Shown here one piece after another: positions 7,466 to 16,512 of a stretch of DNA of 18,433 nt; within the stretch, counting starts at the first letter, position 1; each line of letters starts with the position of its first letter. The DNA comes from Acidulodesulfobacterium sp021802425 (GTDB taxonomy: Bacteria > SZUA-79 > Acidulodesulfobacterales > Acidulodesulfobacteraceae). Both the position numbers and the translations under genes were made by a program. The notes below the pieces were generated by a model. That model did not search any database. It saw only the letters and a program-made list of their open reading frames with translations, and was not told the origin of the DNA. The DNA lies in NCBI GenBank assembly GCA_021802425.1, contig JAJZXJ010000020.1, positions 1 to 18,433 on the forward strand. Direction: 5' to 3'.

Positions 7466-8565
7466 AAATAAGGGTAGATTTAAGCAGTTCAGCCAAAGAC
7501 GACAGTTATGACATTTTAATAGGTTCGGGGATTGTCAACGCGGAAGCCGGCGGCGAAGTTATAGATGTTATTAAACAGGCAGGGTTAAAAGGCCGGGCAT
7601 GCGTTATAACTACGGAAACGGTGAACGGTTTATACAGCCGGCTTCTTAAGAACTTTTTAAAAAATGCCGGTATCGAACCGGTTGTTTTGGTATTGCCCGA
7701 CGGCGAAAGCACAAAAAGCATTAAGTATCTTTCCTATATTTACGATGAACTTATTAAAAACAGGTTCGAAAGAGGGGAATTTATAATCGCTTTCGGCGGC
7801 GGCGTTATCGGGGACATTGCCGGTTACGCCGCGGCAACATACTTGCGCGGGATAAATTTTATTCAAATTCCCACCACTCTGCTCGCGGATGTCGATTCAA
7901 GCGTGGGCGGAAAAACCGGCATAGACCATCCGGGCGGCAAAAACCTTATCGGGGCATTTTACCAGCCGAAATGCGTAATTATAGATGTTAATCTCCTCGA
8001 CACCCTTCCTGAGCGCGAGCTTAAAAACGGCTTTGCCGAGGTTATCAAATACGGCGCCGTTTTAGACGGGGAATTTTTTATATACCTTGAGAATAATTAC
8101 GAAAAAATCCTTTCACGGGATAAAGACGGTTTGACGCGCGTTATCCGCAGGTCATGCGCTATCAAAGCAGATGTCGTTAACAAAGACGAAAAGGAGGCGG
8201 GACTAAGGTCGGTGCTAAATTTTGGACACAGTCTCGGACATGCCGTTGAAACGCTTTATAACTACGAAACCGTTAAACACGGCGAGGCAATCGCGATAGG
8301 AATGATATTTGCTTCTATGGTTTCTGAGGATTTGGGTTTTTGCACGGGCGAAACCTTAAACAGGATTAAAACGCTTATTAAAAATTCGGGTCTCCCCGCT
8401 AAAATTCCAAACTTTACTCCAGTAGAGTATATTAACGCAATGAAACTCGATAAAAAGGTGGAGAGCAGGTTAATCAAATTTGTTCTCGTAAAAGAGATCG
8501 GCGGGTTTGTTTTTAAAGAACTGGATTTTGATTATATCCATGAATTTTTAAAGAAAATTTTGTAA
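7462..8565 (+). CDS. aroB: 3-dehydroquinate synthase
   Basis: This enzyme makes 3-dehydroquinate from DAHP, the second step of the shikimate pathway to aromatic amino acids, using NAD and a divalent metal in the cytoplasm. At 367 residues it has normal family length. The sequence shows the NAD-binding glycine motif GGGVIGDIAGY (from G112), the conserved IPTTLLADVDSSVGGKTGID and GGKNLIGAF stretches, and the metal ligands: Glu193 in GFAEVIKYG, His256 in FGHSLGHAVE, and His273 in KHGEAIAIGM. The start MKIRVDLSS fits the usual N-terminus. A strong promoter candidate lies 130-160 bases upstream, and a possible small ORF overlaps the start. xer follows after 35 bases, so the two may be co-transcribed. 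No other shikimate genes are in the window. Confidence 0.97.
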   Translation: MKIRVDLSSSAKDDSYDILIGSGIVNAEAGGEVIDVIKQAGLKGRACVITTETVNGLYSRLLKNFLKNAGIEPVVLVLPDGESTKSIKYLSYIYDELIKNRFERGEFIIAFGGGVIGDIAGYAAATYLRGINFIQIPTTLLADVDSSVGGKTGIDHPGGKNLIGAFYQPKCVIIDVNLLDTLPERELKNGFAEVIKYGAVLDGEFFIYLENNYEKILSRDKDGLTRVIRRSCAIKADVVNKDEKEAGLRSVLNFGHSLGHAVETLYNYETVKHGEAIAIGMIFASMVSEDLGFCTGETLNRIKTLIKNSGLPAKIPNFTPVEYINAMKLDKKVESRLIKFVLVKEIGGFVFKELDFDYIHEFLKKIL

Positions 8566-8600
8566 AAAATAAAGAAACCCTTAAAACCGGAAACGGGAAA

Positions 8601-9587
8601 ATGAAAAAAACGGATTATGAAGAAGCGGGTAAAAATGGTAAGAATGGAACAGGCCGGAAAAAGGATGAACTTGAAGGTTTTACCGAGGAATATATTTCGT
8701 TTTTAAAGATAGAAAGGGGGTTAAGCGCCAATACCGTTTCATCGTATTATCTCGATTTAATGAAATTTCATAAATATGTAATGAGTAAGAAAGTTGATTT
8801 TAAGACATTACCCCCCTTATTTTTTCAGGATTTTTTAGGTTATTTGGCACAAGCAGGGCTAAACGGAAAGACAAGAGCAAGGTTTTATTCCTCGATAAAA
8901 GGATTTTATAAGTTTTTATTTAAGCGCCGTATAATAAGCGAATTTCCGTTTAAGGATATAGAATATCCTTTTGTTGCCAAAAAACTGCCCGAGTTTCTTA
9001 CGAAAGATGAAATCAGCCGGATTTTAAATGTCGATTTTAAAAATGGTAAAAACGGCGGGAATAAAGCAAAAGAGGGTTCAAATTTTGAAAATATAAGGAA
9101 TAAAGTTATTTTAGAGCTTTTATACTCAAGCGGTTTAAGGATTTCCGAGCTGGCGGGAGTAAAACTTGAAAACTTCAATTTTGACTTGAATTTTATAAGG
9201 GTGCGGGGCAAAGGTTCTAAAGAAAGAATCGTTCCGTTCGGCACCCCGGCCAAAGAGGCTTTAAAGACCTATCTGCCGTTAAGGCGGCAATATGAAAAAT
9301 CGGGCAAAAGTTATATGTTTATTACAAAAAACGGGCTTCCGTTTACGAGGCAGGGATTATGGAAAATAATTAAAAAGGCGGCGCTCCTCACAGGCATAGA
9401 TAAAAACATTACGCCCCATATGTTAAGGCATACATTTGCCACGCACCTTTTAGAGGGCGGGGCAGATTTAAGGTCTATTCAGCAGATGCTGGGCCATTCA
9501 AGCATATCCACAACCGAAATATATACCCATACGGACATATCGCATTTAAAAGCGCAGCATTCCAAATTTCATCCGAGGAATAAATGA
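8601..9587 (+). CDS. Xer-type tyrosine recombinase (XerC/XerD family)
   Basis: A 328-residue site-specific tyrosine recombinase. The full catalytic set is visible: Arg180 (SGLRISELAGV), Lys204 (VRGKGSKE), His273 and Arg276 (HMLRH), His299 (LGHSSISTTEIYTH) and the nucleophile Tyr308. The N-terminal SAM-like DNA-binding domain covers about 25-115 (FLKIERGLSANTVSSYY). Housekeeping Xer proteins act at dif sites to resolve chromosome dimers, and the housekeeping neighbours and lack of phage genes support that role over an integrase. Whether it is XerC, XerD or the only Xer cannot be decided. It is about 30 residues longer than E. coli XerC/D because of a basic N-terminal tail and a Lys/Gly/Asn-rich insertion at about 148-160; both contain KNGKNG. 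No strong ribosome site is visible. Confidence 0.93.
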   Translation: MKKTDYEEAGKNGKNGTGRKKDELEGFTEEYISFLKIERGLSANTVSSYYLDLMKFHKYVMSKKVDFKTLPPLFFQDFLGYLAQAGLNGKTRARFYSSIKGFYKFLFKRRIISEFPFKDIEYPFVAKKLPEFLTKDEISRILNVDFKNGKNGGNKAKEGSNFENIRNKVILELLYSSGLRISELAGVKLENFNFDLNFIRVRGKGSKERIVPFGTPAKEALKTYLPLRRQYEKSGKSYMFITKNGLPFTRQGLWKIIKKAALLTGIDKNITPHMLRHTFATHLLEGGADLRSIQQMLGHSSISTTEIYTHTDISHLKAQHSKFHPRNK

Positions 9588-9603
9588 AAAGCGGGGAATG
9601 ACC

Positions 9604-9608
9604 GAGGT
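9604..9608 (+). promoter_or_regulatory. Ribosome binding site deciding the TTG start of glnD
   Basis: GAGGT lies five bases before TTG 9614. An in-frame TGA at 9599-9601 rules out any earlier start, and the next in-frame Met falls inside the nucleotidyltransferase domain, so TTG 9614 is the only sensible start. Confidence 0.65.
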
Positions 9609-9613
9609 TAAAC

Positions 9614-12421
9614 TTGACGCCGAAAGACTTAAAAGAAAAAATTGCATTAGAGTATAAATCCTTAAAGGACGACCTGCTTAATTTTTCCTCTTTTCACACG
9701 ACAAAAAGAATATCCCTTTTCTTCGATTCCCTCATTATAGAGGCATTTCCCGATATTAAAACGCAAAACGACTTTTGTCTCATAGCAGGGGGCAGTTATT
9801 CCAACCTCGAACTATGCCCTTACTCCGATGTCGATATTATGGTAATTATGCAGGACGGGCTTGCTCAGGAGGATGTTTCGAAAAGACTTAAGGATTTTTT
9901 TTACCTCTTTTGGGACGCATCCGTCGATTTGGCTCAAAGCGTTAGAACCGTTAAAGAAGCGATAGGTTTAATGAAAACCGATTTTAATACATATACATCG
10001 TTTATAAATGCCAGATATATAGCGGGCAATAAGGAATTATACGACGGGTTTAAAAACGAGTTTAAGAAGATAGACGCTTGTTCCGTCTTTTTAGTCGAAC
10101 TTATGAAAAGCTTAAGGAGGAGAAGGTTAATTAATGTGATGGTTGATAATGATATATTCCTTCTTGAACCGGATGTTAAAGAAGGAATAGGAGGGCTAAG
10201 GGATTACTCGTTTTGCGAGTGGGTTTATTATATTGCAAAAAAACCCTTTGCGCCGCTTAATTTTCTGCATAACAATACAAATATAATAAACTATGAAAAT
10301 GAAATTTTATTTAACGGCGGCGGGAGTCGGGATAACGCTCAGGGCGGCAATAACAACGACAGGTATAATAATGCGCGCGCTGCTCGCGGCTGGGGGAACG
10401 GGGAAGAGATAATAAGCGAAACATTTAAACTTATGCAGTTAGACAGTTCTTTAAATGCCGGGGATATTATAAATCTTTATAACGGAAAAGAATTTATATT
10501 AAAGGTCAGGGTTATGATGCATTTAATAGCTCAAAAAAAGTTAGACAGGCTTACCTTCGATATTCAAGAAAAGCTTTCCCAGGCTTTTTATTATAAAGAC
10601 GGCAAGTTTTTAAATAAGATTGAATATTTTATGCATGATTACTACATAAATGCCAAGAATATACATATTATTTCAAGACTTATAATAAATTTTTTGATAA
10701 AGCCGGAGGTTTTAGTTCAAAAGTCAAGACAGCTTTACAATCTAAATGTTGAAAAAAGCGTCAATCCCGGCAATAATCTGTATTTTGAAAACGGTTTAAT
10801 TTGCATAAGGGATAGGAAGATATTTTTAACGGATGTTAAAAATATCTTCAGGCTGTTAGATGCTTATCAGATAACCGGCGAAAGGCTTGATATCGAATCT
10901 ATAAACCTGCTGAAAATAGCCTGCTCTGCTCATAGAAAGTTAATAAAAAACGACGACTATGCAAAAAGTTTTTTTATTAATCTTTTAAAAAAGAAAAAAA
11001 GGGTTTATCAAACTCTTTTGCTTATGCATGAAACGAAAATTTTAAGCGCGTTAATACCGGAATTCGAAAAAATAGATTCGCTTTCGACAAACGATGTTTA
11101 TCATGTTTATACCGTTGATGCCCACTCGCTCAACGGGATTCGTCATCTCGAAGATATGGTGAATTTAAGAATTAATAAAGATTTAAGGGAAACATTCGAA
11201 CATCTAAAAGGCGGCGACTTGCTTATTTTAAATTTCTCTCTCCTTCTTCACGACATCGGAAAGGGGTATTCCGCCCATCATGAGCAGGTAGGCTCTAAGA
11301 TTGCCGTAAAGGCGGCAAAAAGGCTGGGTTTTGACGAAAAATCGCAAAATTTTGTAAATTTCTTAATATTAAATCACTTTCTGCTTCCGCTGACATCCGA
11401 AAGAAGAGACATACACGATCCAGCAACAATTAAATCTATTGCATATACCGTTAAAGACATCAGGCATTTACAATTTTTATTTATAGTCAGCCTTTGCGAT
11501 TCGATGGCCGTTTCCAAAACAAGGTTTAATTCATGGAGAAAGATGCTTTTGGTGGAACTTTACGACAGGACTTTAATGTTTTTGAAGAACTCGGAGGAAT
11601 ACTTCAGAGGCGATTTATATTACATAGACAGGGTATATGAATATGTATCGCAATTCGTCGGAAAGAGGGGCTATAACTTCCTTAAAAGTATAACCGCAGG
11701 CAATCTAAAGGGTTTCATCAATGACTATATCGGTAAATTTTATTCGGCTACCAGATATTTAATGAGGGAAAGCCCGGAAAATATACTTCTTCATTTAAAA
11801 CTATTTTCTAAAATCACCGATAAGCATAGATTTAATTTTATGGCAAAAGCGCATATAGAAGAGGATTATTATGAAATAGTTATTTGCGGAGAGGATAAAA
11901 AAACAATTTTTTCGGATATAACCGGCGTGCTTTCTTATTTCGATTTTAACATAATGAGCGCGGATATTAATACAAGAAGGGATGGAAAATTTATAGATAC
12001 TTTTTTTGTAAACCATATTTATAAGAAGGTTGACGGAAAAATAGATTGGCATAAGTTAAGGAATACCTTTTTTAATGTTTTTAACGGCAAGGTATTGTTG
12101 TATGATATGTTTAAAAAAAAGAGGCAAAATGAAGGGTTGTTTAAAAAGAGCGCTCCGCATGTTTCTAACTCGGTCGAGATTTATAATAATCTGAGCGATG
12201 AATTTACCGTAATAGAAATTCAGGCATTGGACAGAAAGGGTTTGTTATACGACATCGGAAGGATTTTTAACAGGTTCGACATAAATATTTTTGTTTCAAA
12301 GATAACGACCCAGGGTAATAAGGCATTCGATACTTTTTATGTAAAAGACAACGGGGAAGGCAAGATTAAAAGCCTGTTAAAGATTCGGAATATTAAAAAG
12401 GCGGTTATAGAGGAGTTATAA
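9614..12421 (+). CDS. glnD: Bifunctional PII uridylyltransferase/uridylyl-removing enzyme
   Basis: GlnD reads glutamine and modifies PII proteins: it uridylylates PII under nitrogen limitation and removes UMP when glutamine is high. At 935 residues with all domains in order it is a full-length member. The nucleotidyltransferase site is GGSYSNLELCPYSDVDIMV, with Gly59-Gly60-Ser61 and the metal-binding Asp72 and Asp74. The HD hydrolase domain carries LLLHDIGKG with His546-Asp547 and an LNHFLLPL helix after it. Two ACT domains, the likely glutamine sensors, start near 752 and 863. Odd feature: a Gly/Asn/Arg-rich insertion at 234-263 (bases ~10313-10402), locally richer in G+C. It starts at TTG, 26 bases after xer. 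glnB/glnK and glnA are not nearby, so its partner lies elsewhere. Confidence 0.95.
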   Translation: MTPKDLKEKIALEYKSLKDDLLNFSSFHTTKRISLFFDSLIIEAFPDIKTQNDFCLIAGGSYSNLELCPYSDVDIMVIMQDGLAQEDVSKRLKDFFYLFWDASVDLAQSVRTVKEAIGLMKTDFNTYTSFINARYIAGNKELYDGFKNEFKKIDACSVFLVELMKSLRRRRLINVMVDNDIFLLEPDVKEGIGGLRDYSFCEWVYYIAKKPFAPLNFLHNNTNIINYENEILFNGGGSRDNAQGGNNNDRYNNARAARGWGNGEEIISETFKLMQLDSSLNAGDIINLYNGKEFILKVRVMMHLIAQKKLDRLTFDIQEKLSQAFYYKDGKFLNKIEYFMHDYYINAKNIHIISRLIINFLIKPEVLVQKSRQLYNLNVEKSVNPGNNLYFENGLICIRDRKIFLTDVKNIFRLLDAYQITGERLDIESINLLKIACSAHRKLIKNDDYAKSFFINLLKKKKRVYQTLLLMHETKILSALIPEFEKIDSLSTNDVYHVYTVDAHSLNGIRHLEDMVNLRINKDLRETFEHLKGGDLLILNFSLLLHDIGKGYSAHHEQVGSKIAVKAAKRLGFDEKSQNFVNFLILNHFLLPLTSERRDIHDPATIKSIAYTVKDIRHLQFLFIVSLCDSMAVSKTRFNSWRKMLLVELYDRTLMFLKNSEEYFRGDLYYIDRVYEYVSQFVGKRGYNFLKSITAGNLKGFINDYIGKFYSATRYLMRESPENILLHLKLFSKITDKHRFNFMAKAHIEEDYYEIVICGEDKKTIFSDITGVLSYFDFNIMSADINTRRDGKFIDTFFVNHIYKKVDGKIDWHKLRNTFFNVFNGKVLLYDMFKKKRQNEGLFKKSAPHVSNSVEIYNNLSDEFTVIEIQALDRKGLLYDIGRIFNRFDINIFVSKITTQGNKAFDTFYVKDNGEGKIKSLLKIRNIKKAVIEEL

Positions 12422-12454
12422 AATTTTTATCTGCCAAATTTTTATTTATTTTAC

Positions 12455-12483
12455 TTGACTGATACGGCGTTATATGTTAAAAG
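12455..12483 (+). promoter_or_regulatory. Weak promoter candidate before the TPR-like gene
   Basis: TTGACT (12455-12460) and TAAAAG (12478-12483) are 17 bases apart, five and four matches to consensus, in the 71-base gap after glnD. The start codon follows within 10 bases, so a transcript from here would be nearly leaderless. Confidence 0.25.
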
Positions 12484-12492
12484 TTATATATT

Positions 12493-12741
12493 ATGGCAAC
12501 GGAATTAAAAACAAAGACATTTGCCGAGCTTTACGAGTCTCAAGGGCATTACAAAGATGCTCTTAATATTTACATAGACCTATTAAAGGAAAATCCTCTC
12601 GACAATAGCCTTGCAGATAGCATTAAAAGGCTGCAATCTCTGATCAATGAGGAAAATGCCGGTAAAAAAAAGGCGGCCGATGCTCAAATATCGGCCATAA
12701 ATAATTTCCTGCAAAAGGCTTACGCTTATAAGGTAAGCTGA
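12493..12741 (+). CDS. Small TPR-like hypothetical protein
   Basis: An 82-residue soluble protein with no signal peptide or membrane segment. Residues ~8-37 read as one tetratricopeptide-like helix pair (FAELYESQGHYKDALNIYID, then LLKENPLDN), the pattern of Tyr/Gly/Ala positions seen in TPRs. Residues ~38-80 are helical and charged, with a Lys/Ala-rich stretch (GKKKAADAQ). One repeat is too few for a stable TPR superhelix, so it may dimerise or bind a helix of a partner. It lies 71 bases after glnD and 31 before the metallopeptidase gene; no Shine-Dalgarno sequence is seen. The function is unknown and the neighbours give no firm hint. Confidence 0.7.
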   Translation: MATELKTKTFAELYESQGHYKDALNIYIDLLKENPLDNSLADSIKRLQSLINEENAGKKKAADAQISAINNFLQKAYAYKVS

Positions 12742-12772
12742 AAAAATCGGCATCTTTTCATTTCGCATTATC

Positions 12773-13918
12773 ATGTTTAATATTCAGGATTTAATTTTTC
12801 CCATAAATAATAAAAAAGCATCCGGTTTTTTAATTAAAAATAACAGTAATATTTTTTATATAACTTTTTATTCTGGAGAAGGTTATCTTTATGTGTCCGA
12901 AAGCGGAAAAATAACTCTGTATGTGGACGGCAGATATGCTCAGCGGGCAAAAAAAGAGGTGCGCAAAGCCGAAGATGGGGGCAGAAGTAAAGGTTTTAAT
13001 ATAAATATAATCGGCGTTAAAGAGACATATAAAGATATCGCAGCCGATATAACGAAAAAATTCATTGACGTAGGTAATGACAATAGATATAAACCTGCGG
13101 TGCTTTTTGAATCCCCTTATTTTACATACGAAGAATTCCTGAGTTTTAAAAAGGCGTTTAAACATTCGGTCAAATTAATTCCTTCGCATAATGCTTTATT
13201 AAAAATTCGTTCTTTAAAGGATAAAAACGAGCTAAGTTACATAAAAAAGGCTGTTTCTATAGCCGAAGATTCAGTTTTAAATTCGTTGAGAGAGGCGTTA
13301 GATTCGGGATTAGAATTTAGCGAACAGGGTATTGCTGCGGAATATAAAAAGCGCTTGATAAATAATAATTCCAAAGAGTCTTTTGAGACGATTGTGCTGT
13401 CTGATAAAAACTCAAGTATGCCCCACGGGGCGCCTTCAGGTAAACCGGTGGACAGAAACGGCATTTTGTTATTCGATTTTGGAGCGGAATGTAACGGATA
13501 TAAAAGCGATGAAACGGTAACGCTTCATTTCGGCAAACCGGACAAAAAATTTTCCGATGTTTACGGCGCAGTTTATTCTGCGCAGCAATCGGCTATTTCA
13601 AAAATAAAACCCGGGGTCAAATTTAAAGACTTAGACAAAGCCGCAAGAGATTATATAGAAAAAAGAGGATACGGCAAATATTTTACCCACTCTCTCGGAC
13701 ACGGGGTTGGGCTCGATATACACGAATATCCTTACGTTTATAATAAAAATGCCGATACGGTTAAAGAGGGGATGGTTTTTACCGTTGAACCGGGAGTTTA
13801 TCTGGAAGGGGAATTTGGCGTGAGAATCGAAGATATGTGCTATGTGGAAAGGGACGGGGCGCAAGTTATTACGAATATAAAGAAGAAAAGTTTTTATGTT
13901 AAAGATATATTGCAATAA
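12773..13918 (+). CDS. M24 metallopeptidase (Xaa-Pro aminopeptidase/dipeptidase type)
   Basis: A cytoplasmic pita-bread-fold peptidase of 381 residues, probably cutting Xaa-Pro bonds in peptides. All five dinuclear metal ligands are present: Asp235 (LLFDFGAE), Asp246 (YKSDET), His310 (HSLGHGVGLDIHEYP), Glu339 (VFTVEPGVY) and Glu353 (VRIEDM). The N-terminal ~125 residues match the creatinase/prolidase N-domain (VSESGKITLYVDGRYAQRA), which separates it from methionine aminopeptidase. A Gly/Lys-rich insertion occurs at about 66-75. Sequence alone does not separate aminopeptidase P from prolidase. In many bacteria a gene of this family precedes efp, as here with a 137-base gap. The start has no visible Shine-Dalgarno sequence. 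Confidence 0.92.
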   Translation: MFNIQDLIFPINNKKASGFLIKNNSNIFYITFYSGEGYLYVSESGKITLYVDGRYAQRAKKEVRKAEDGGRSKGFNINIIGVKETYKDIAADITKKFIDVGNDNRYKPAVLFESPYFTYEEFLSFKKAFKHSVKLIPSHNALLKIRSLKDKNELSYIKKAVSIAEDSVLNSLREALDSGLEFSEQGIAAEYKKRLINNNSKESFETIVLSDKNSSMPHGAPSGKPVDRNGILLFDFGAECNGYKSDETVTLHFGKPDKKFSDVYGAVYSAQQSAISKIKPGVKFKDLDKAARDYIEKRGYGKYFTHSLGHGVGLDIHEYPYVYNKNADTVKEGMVFTVEPGVYLEGEFGVRIEDMCYVERDGAQVITNIKKKSFYVKDILQ

Positions 13919-13919
13919 A

Positions 13920-13937
13920 TTAAATAAAACTATTTAA
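13920..13937 (+). repeat. A/T-only hairpin just after the metallopeptidase stop codon
   Basis: TTAAATA (13920-13926) and TATTTAA (13931-13937) form a perfect 7-base stem with an AAAC loop, starting two bases after the stop. With no G-C pairs and no clean T tract it is a poor intrinsic terminator. Confidence 0.3.
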
Positions 13938-13987
13938 TTATATATTAATAAAATTAAAGGTTGATTTTTATTTTATTTTATTTTAAA

Positions 13988-14015
13988 TTGTTTAAATTAT
14001 TATTTATATTATAAT
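13988..14015 (+). promoter_or_regulatory. Promoter candidate for efp-accB-accC
   Basis: A consensus TATAAT (14010-14015) is preceded at 16 bases by TTGTTT (13988-13993). Transcription would start near 14022, giving a leader of about 34 bases that includes the efp ribosome site. The region is so AT-rich that -10-like boxes are common, so confidence is moderate. Confidence 0.4.
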
Positions 14016-14042
14016 TTGCATATTTACTTAATTAGTTTCTTA

Positions 14043-14047
14043 GAGGT
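14043..14047 (+). promoter_or_regulatory. Ribosome binding site for the GTG start of efp
   Basis: GAGGT lies eight bases before GTG 14056. The next in-frame Met is residue 15, which would remove conserved N-terminal sequence, so GTG is the start. Confidence 0.65.
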
Positions 14048-14055
14048 ATTTATTT

Positions 14056-14622
14056 GTGTATTCCACAACAGATTTCAAAAAAGGATTGAGAATAGAGATG
14101 GACAAAGAGCCTTTCGAGATTGTTGATTTTCAACATGTAAAGCCGGGAAAGGGCGGGGCTTTCGTGAGGACAAAACTTAAAAATCTGATTAACGGAAAGG
14201 TGATAGACAGGACATTTAGATCCGGCGAAAAGGTGGAAACGCCAAATATGGAAGAAAAAAATATGCAGTATCTTTACTATGAAGGTAACGATTATATCTT
14301 TATGGATAACGCAACATACGACCAGATACATATAAGCAAAGAAGCTGTCGGCGACAGCGCAGGCTTTTTGCTCGAGAATATTCAGGTCAATGTTCTTTAT
14401 TACAACGACAAGCCTATCAATATCGAGGTGCCTAATTTTATTGAAGTTAAAATAATAAAAACGGAGCCTGGACTGAGGGGCGATACGGTTTCAGGGGCTA
14501 CAAAGCCTGCTACGCTTGAGACCGGTCTTGTAATAAATGTGCCTCTATTTTTAAACGAAGGTGATATAATTAAGGTTGATACAAGGACAAAATCATATAT
14601 AGAAAGGGTTAGTTTAAAATAA
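14056..14622 (+). CDS. efp: Elongation factor P
   Basis: EF-P binds ribosomes stalled at polyproline stretches and promotes peptide-bond formation. The protein is 188 residues, the usual length, with three beta-barrel domains: KOW-like N-domain (1-~65), central OB domain (~66-128) and C-terminal OB domain with the family signature RTKSYIERV near the end. The loop that enters the peptidyl-transferase centre is KPGKGGAF, with Lys32 at the tip, equivalent to E. coli Lys34, the site of beta-lysylation by EpmA/EpmB. No epmA or epmB is in the window, so the modification, if any, must come from elsewhere. It starts at GTG behind a good ribosome site. The order efp-accB-accC, with gaps of 33 and 6 bases, is a common bacterial operon. 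Confidence 0.96.
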   Translation: MYSTTDFKKGLRIEMDKEPFEIVDFQHVKPGKGGAFVRTKLKNLINGKVIDRTFRSGEKVETPNMEEKNMQYLYYEGNDYIFMDNATYDQIHISKEAVGDSAGFLLENIQVNVLYYNDKPINIEVPNFIEVKIIKTEPGLRGDTVSGATKPATLETGLVINVPLFLNEGDIIKVDTRTKSYIERVSLK

Positions 14623-14655
14623 CAAATAATAAAATAACAAAAGCCTTATAAGCCG

Positions 14656-15165
14656 ATGAATATAAATGATATAAAGGATTTAATAAAATTTATTAAATCT
14701 AATAAAATTAAAGAATTTTACTATAAGAAAGGCGACGAAGAGGTTTCGGTCAAATTAAGCCATGAAGAAACGGCAGCGCAGGATTTGAAGCACAGGGTTC
14801 GTGAAAAAAAGGAGTATTTGGCGCAAATTGAAGGTATCGAGCATGCCGAGTTAACTGAGCTTTCTGCGCAAAGGGCGCAAACCCTAAAATCCGAATTAGC
14901 GGAACCTGCATTAAAAAAAGAAACTCTGAAGGAAATAGTATCGCCGTTCGTGGGTTCTTTTTACAGGTCTCCATCCCCGGATAAACCGCCGTTTGTCGAG
15001 GTAGATTCCGTTGTAGAAAAAAACAGCCCTGTTTGTATCATAGAAGCCATGAAGATAATGAACGAGATTGAGGTAGATATAAAATGCCGAATTGTTTCCA
15101 TCCTTGTTGAAGACGGGCAATTGGTGGAATATGGGCAGCCCTTATTTCTTGTGGAGCCCCTATAA
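14656..15165 (+). CDS. accB: Biotin carboxyl carrier protein of acetyl-CoA carboxylase
   Basis: The carrier that takes carboxyl groups from biotin carboxylase to the carboxyltransferase for malonyl-CoA synthesis. It has 169 residues in three parts: a helical N-terminal region (NINDIKDLIKFIKSNKIKEF) found in most AccB proteins, a charged linker of about 60-90, and the biotinyl domain from about 95 (IVSPFVGSFYRSPSPDKPPFV). Biotin attaches to Lys133 in EAMKIMNE, the invariant biotinylation motif. The gene sits between efp and accC, its enzyme partner. The start codon is not preceded by a strong ribosome site. The carboxyltransferase genes accA and accD are not in the window. Confidence 0.95.
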   Translation: MNINDIKDLIKFIKSNKIKEFYYKKGDEEVSVKLSHEETAAQDLKHRVREKKEYLAQIEGIEHAELTELSAQRAQTLKSELAEPALKKETLKEIVSPFVGSFYRSPSPDKPPFVEVDSVVEKNSPVCIIEAMKIMNEIEVDIKCRIVSILVEDGQLVEYGQPLFLVEPL

Positions 15166-15171
15166 AAATAT

Positions 15172-16512
15172 ATGTTTAGAAAGATCTTAATAGCCAATAG
15201 AGGCGAGATAGCAGTCAGAATTATAAGGGCATGCAAAGAATTGGGTATTAAAACCGTTGCCGTCTATTCAACTGCCGATAGGGACAGTCTTCATGTGAGG
15301 TATGCCGATGAAAGCATATGTATCGGTCCGCCGCCAACCGCAAAAAGTTATTTAAATATATCTTCCATTATATCCGCTGCAGAGATAACAGACAGCGAAG
15401 CCATCCATCCCGGATACGGTTTTTTGTCCGAAAATGCCAATTTTGCAGAAATTTGTGAAAATTGCGGCATAAAATTCATAGGACCCTCATCGGCGAATAT
15501 GAGCCTGCTGGGGAATAAAAGAAATGCGAGAAAACTTGTTAAAAGTTTAGGTATTCCAGTATTACCGGGAAGCGATGATATCGGAGATAATGAGGAAGAT
15601 ATAAAAAAAGCCGCGGGAAAAATAGGTTATCCCTTAATACTTAAAGCCTCTATGGGCGGAGGCGGAAGGGGAATAAAAATGGTTTTGACGCCGGCCCATT
15701 TATCTCAGGCTTATCATCAGGCAAGGCAGGAGGCGCAATCTTTTTTTGGAGATAAGGATGTTTATTTAGAGAAATATTGCGAAAATCCAAGGCATGTCGA
15801 GTTTCAGATTCTTGCCGACAGGTACGGTAATGCCGTGTACCTCGGGGAAAGGGATTGTTCCATCCAGAGAAGGCATCAAAAGATTATCGAAGAAGCCCCC
15901 TCTATTGCCGTAAAATCCGCCGTGAGAAAAAAAATAGGCGAATCCATATTAAAGGTTGTTAAGGAAGTAAATTATGTCAATGCGGCTACATTTGAGTTTC
16001 TTTTGGATGCCGACGGCGAATTTTACTTTATGGAAGTAAACACAAGGGTTCAGGTTGAACACCCGGTTACCGAATTTGTCACAAATACGGATATCATTAA
16101 AGAGCAGATCCGAATTGCGAACGGAGAAAAACTTAAAATAAAGCAGGAAGATGTGAAAATCAAGGGTTACAGTATCGAGTTAAGAGTAAATGCCGAAAAT
16201 CCGGTAAATTTTCAACCCTCCCCCGGCTTGATTACATTTTACAATAAGCCCGGCGGATTAAATGTCAGGGTTGACGATTTTGCCTATTGCGGATACACCG
16301 TCCAGCCGTTTTATGATTCTTTAATTGCCAAATTAATAGTGCATGATTCGACCAGACTGGGTGCAATCAATAAGGCTAAAAACGCATTAAACGAATTTCA
16401 GATTGAAGGTATCGAAACAAACATTCCCTTTCTTAAAAGGATATTAAACGATAGCGATTATATTTCAGGCAGGGTTGACATAGGGTATGTTCAGAGGTTT
16501 ATCGAAAGGTAA
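15172..16512 (+). CDS. accC: Biotin carboxylase subunit of acetyl-CoA carboxylase
   Basis: An ATP-grasp enzyme that carboxylates the biotin on AccB using ATP and bicarbonate, the first half-reaction of fatty acid synthesis. It has 446 residues, the usual length for a stand-alone AccC, with no fused carrier domain. Visible features: the N-terminal MFRKILIANRGEIAVRIIRA, HPGYGFLSEN, Lys158 and the Gly-rich ATP loop ASMGGGGRGIKM (from 159), YLGERDCSIQRRHQK, and FMEVNTRVQVEHPVTE with Glu288 and Arg292, which coincide in number with the catalytic Glu288 and Arg292 of E. coli BC. It starts six bases after accB, so the two are surely co-transcribed. A 106-base AT-rich gap without a clear terminator separates it from gcvH. 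Confidence 0.97.
   Translation: MFRKILIANRGEIAVRIIRACKELGIKTVAVYSTADRDSLHVRYADESICIGPPPTAKSYLNISSIISAAEITDSEAIHPGYGFLSENANFAEICENCGIKFIGPSSANMSLLGNKRNARKLVKSLGIPVLPGSDDIGDNEEDIKKAAGKIGYPLILKASMGGGGRGIKMVLTPAHLSQAYHQARQEAQSFFGDKDVYLEKYCENPRHVEFQILADRYGNAVYLGERDCSIQRRHQKIIEEAPSIAVKSAVRKKIGESILKVVKEVNYVNAATFEFLLDADGEFYFMEVNTRVQVEHPVTEFVTNTDIIKEQIRIANGEKLKIKQEDVKIKGYSIELRVNAENPVNFQPSPGLITFYNKPGGLNVRVDDFAYCGYTVQPFYDSLIAKLIVHDSTRLGAINKAKNALNEFQIEGIETNIPFLKRILNDSDYISGRVDIGYVQRFIER

Noticed and set aside
9598..9657. 19-codon frame from ATG 9598 bridging xer and glnD
   Set aside because: It overlaps the glnD start in another frame and has no ribosome site of its own; the GAGGT used by glnD lies inside it.
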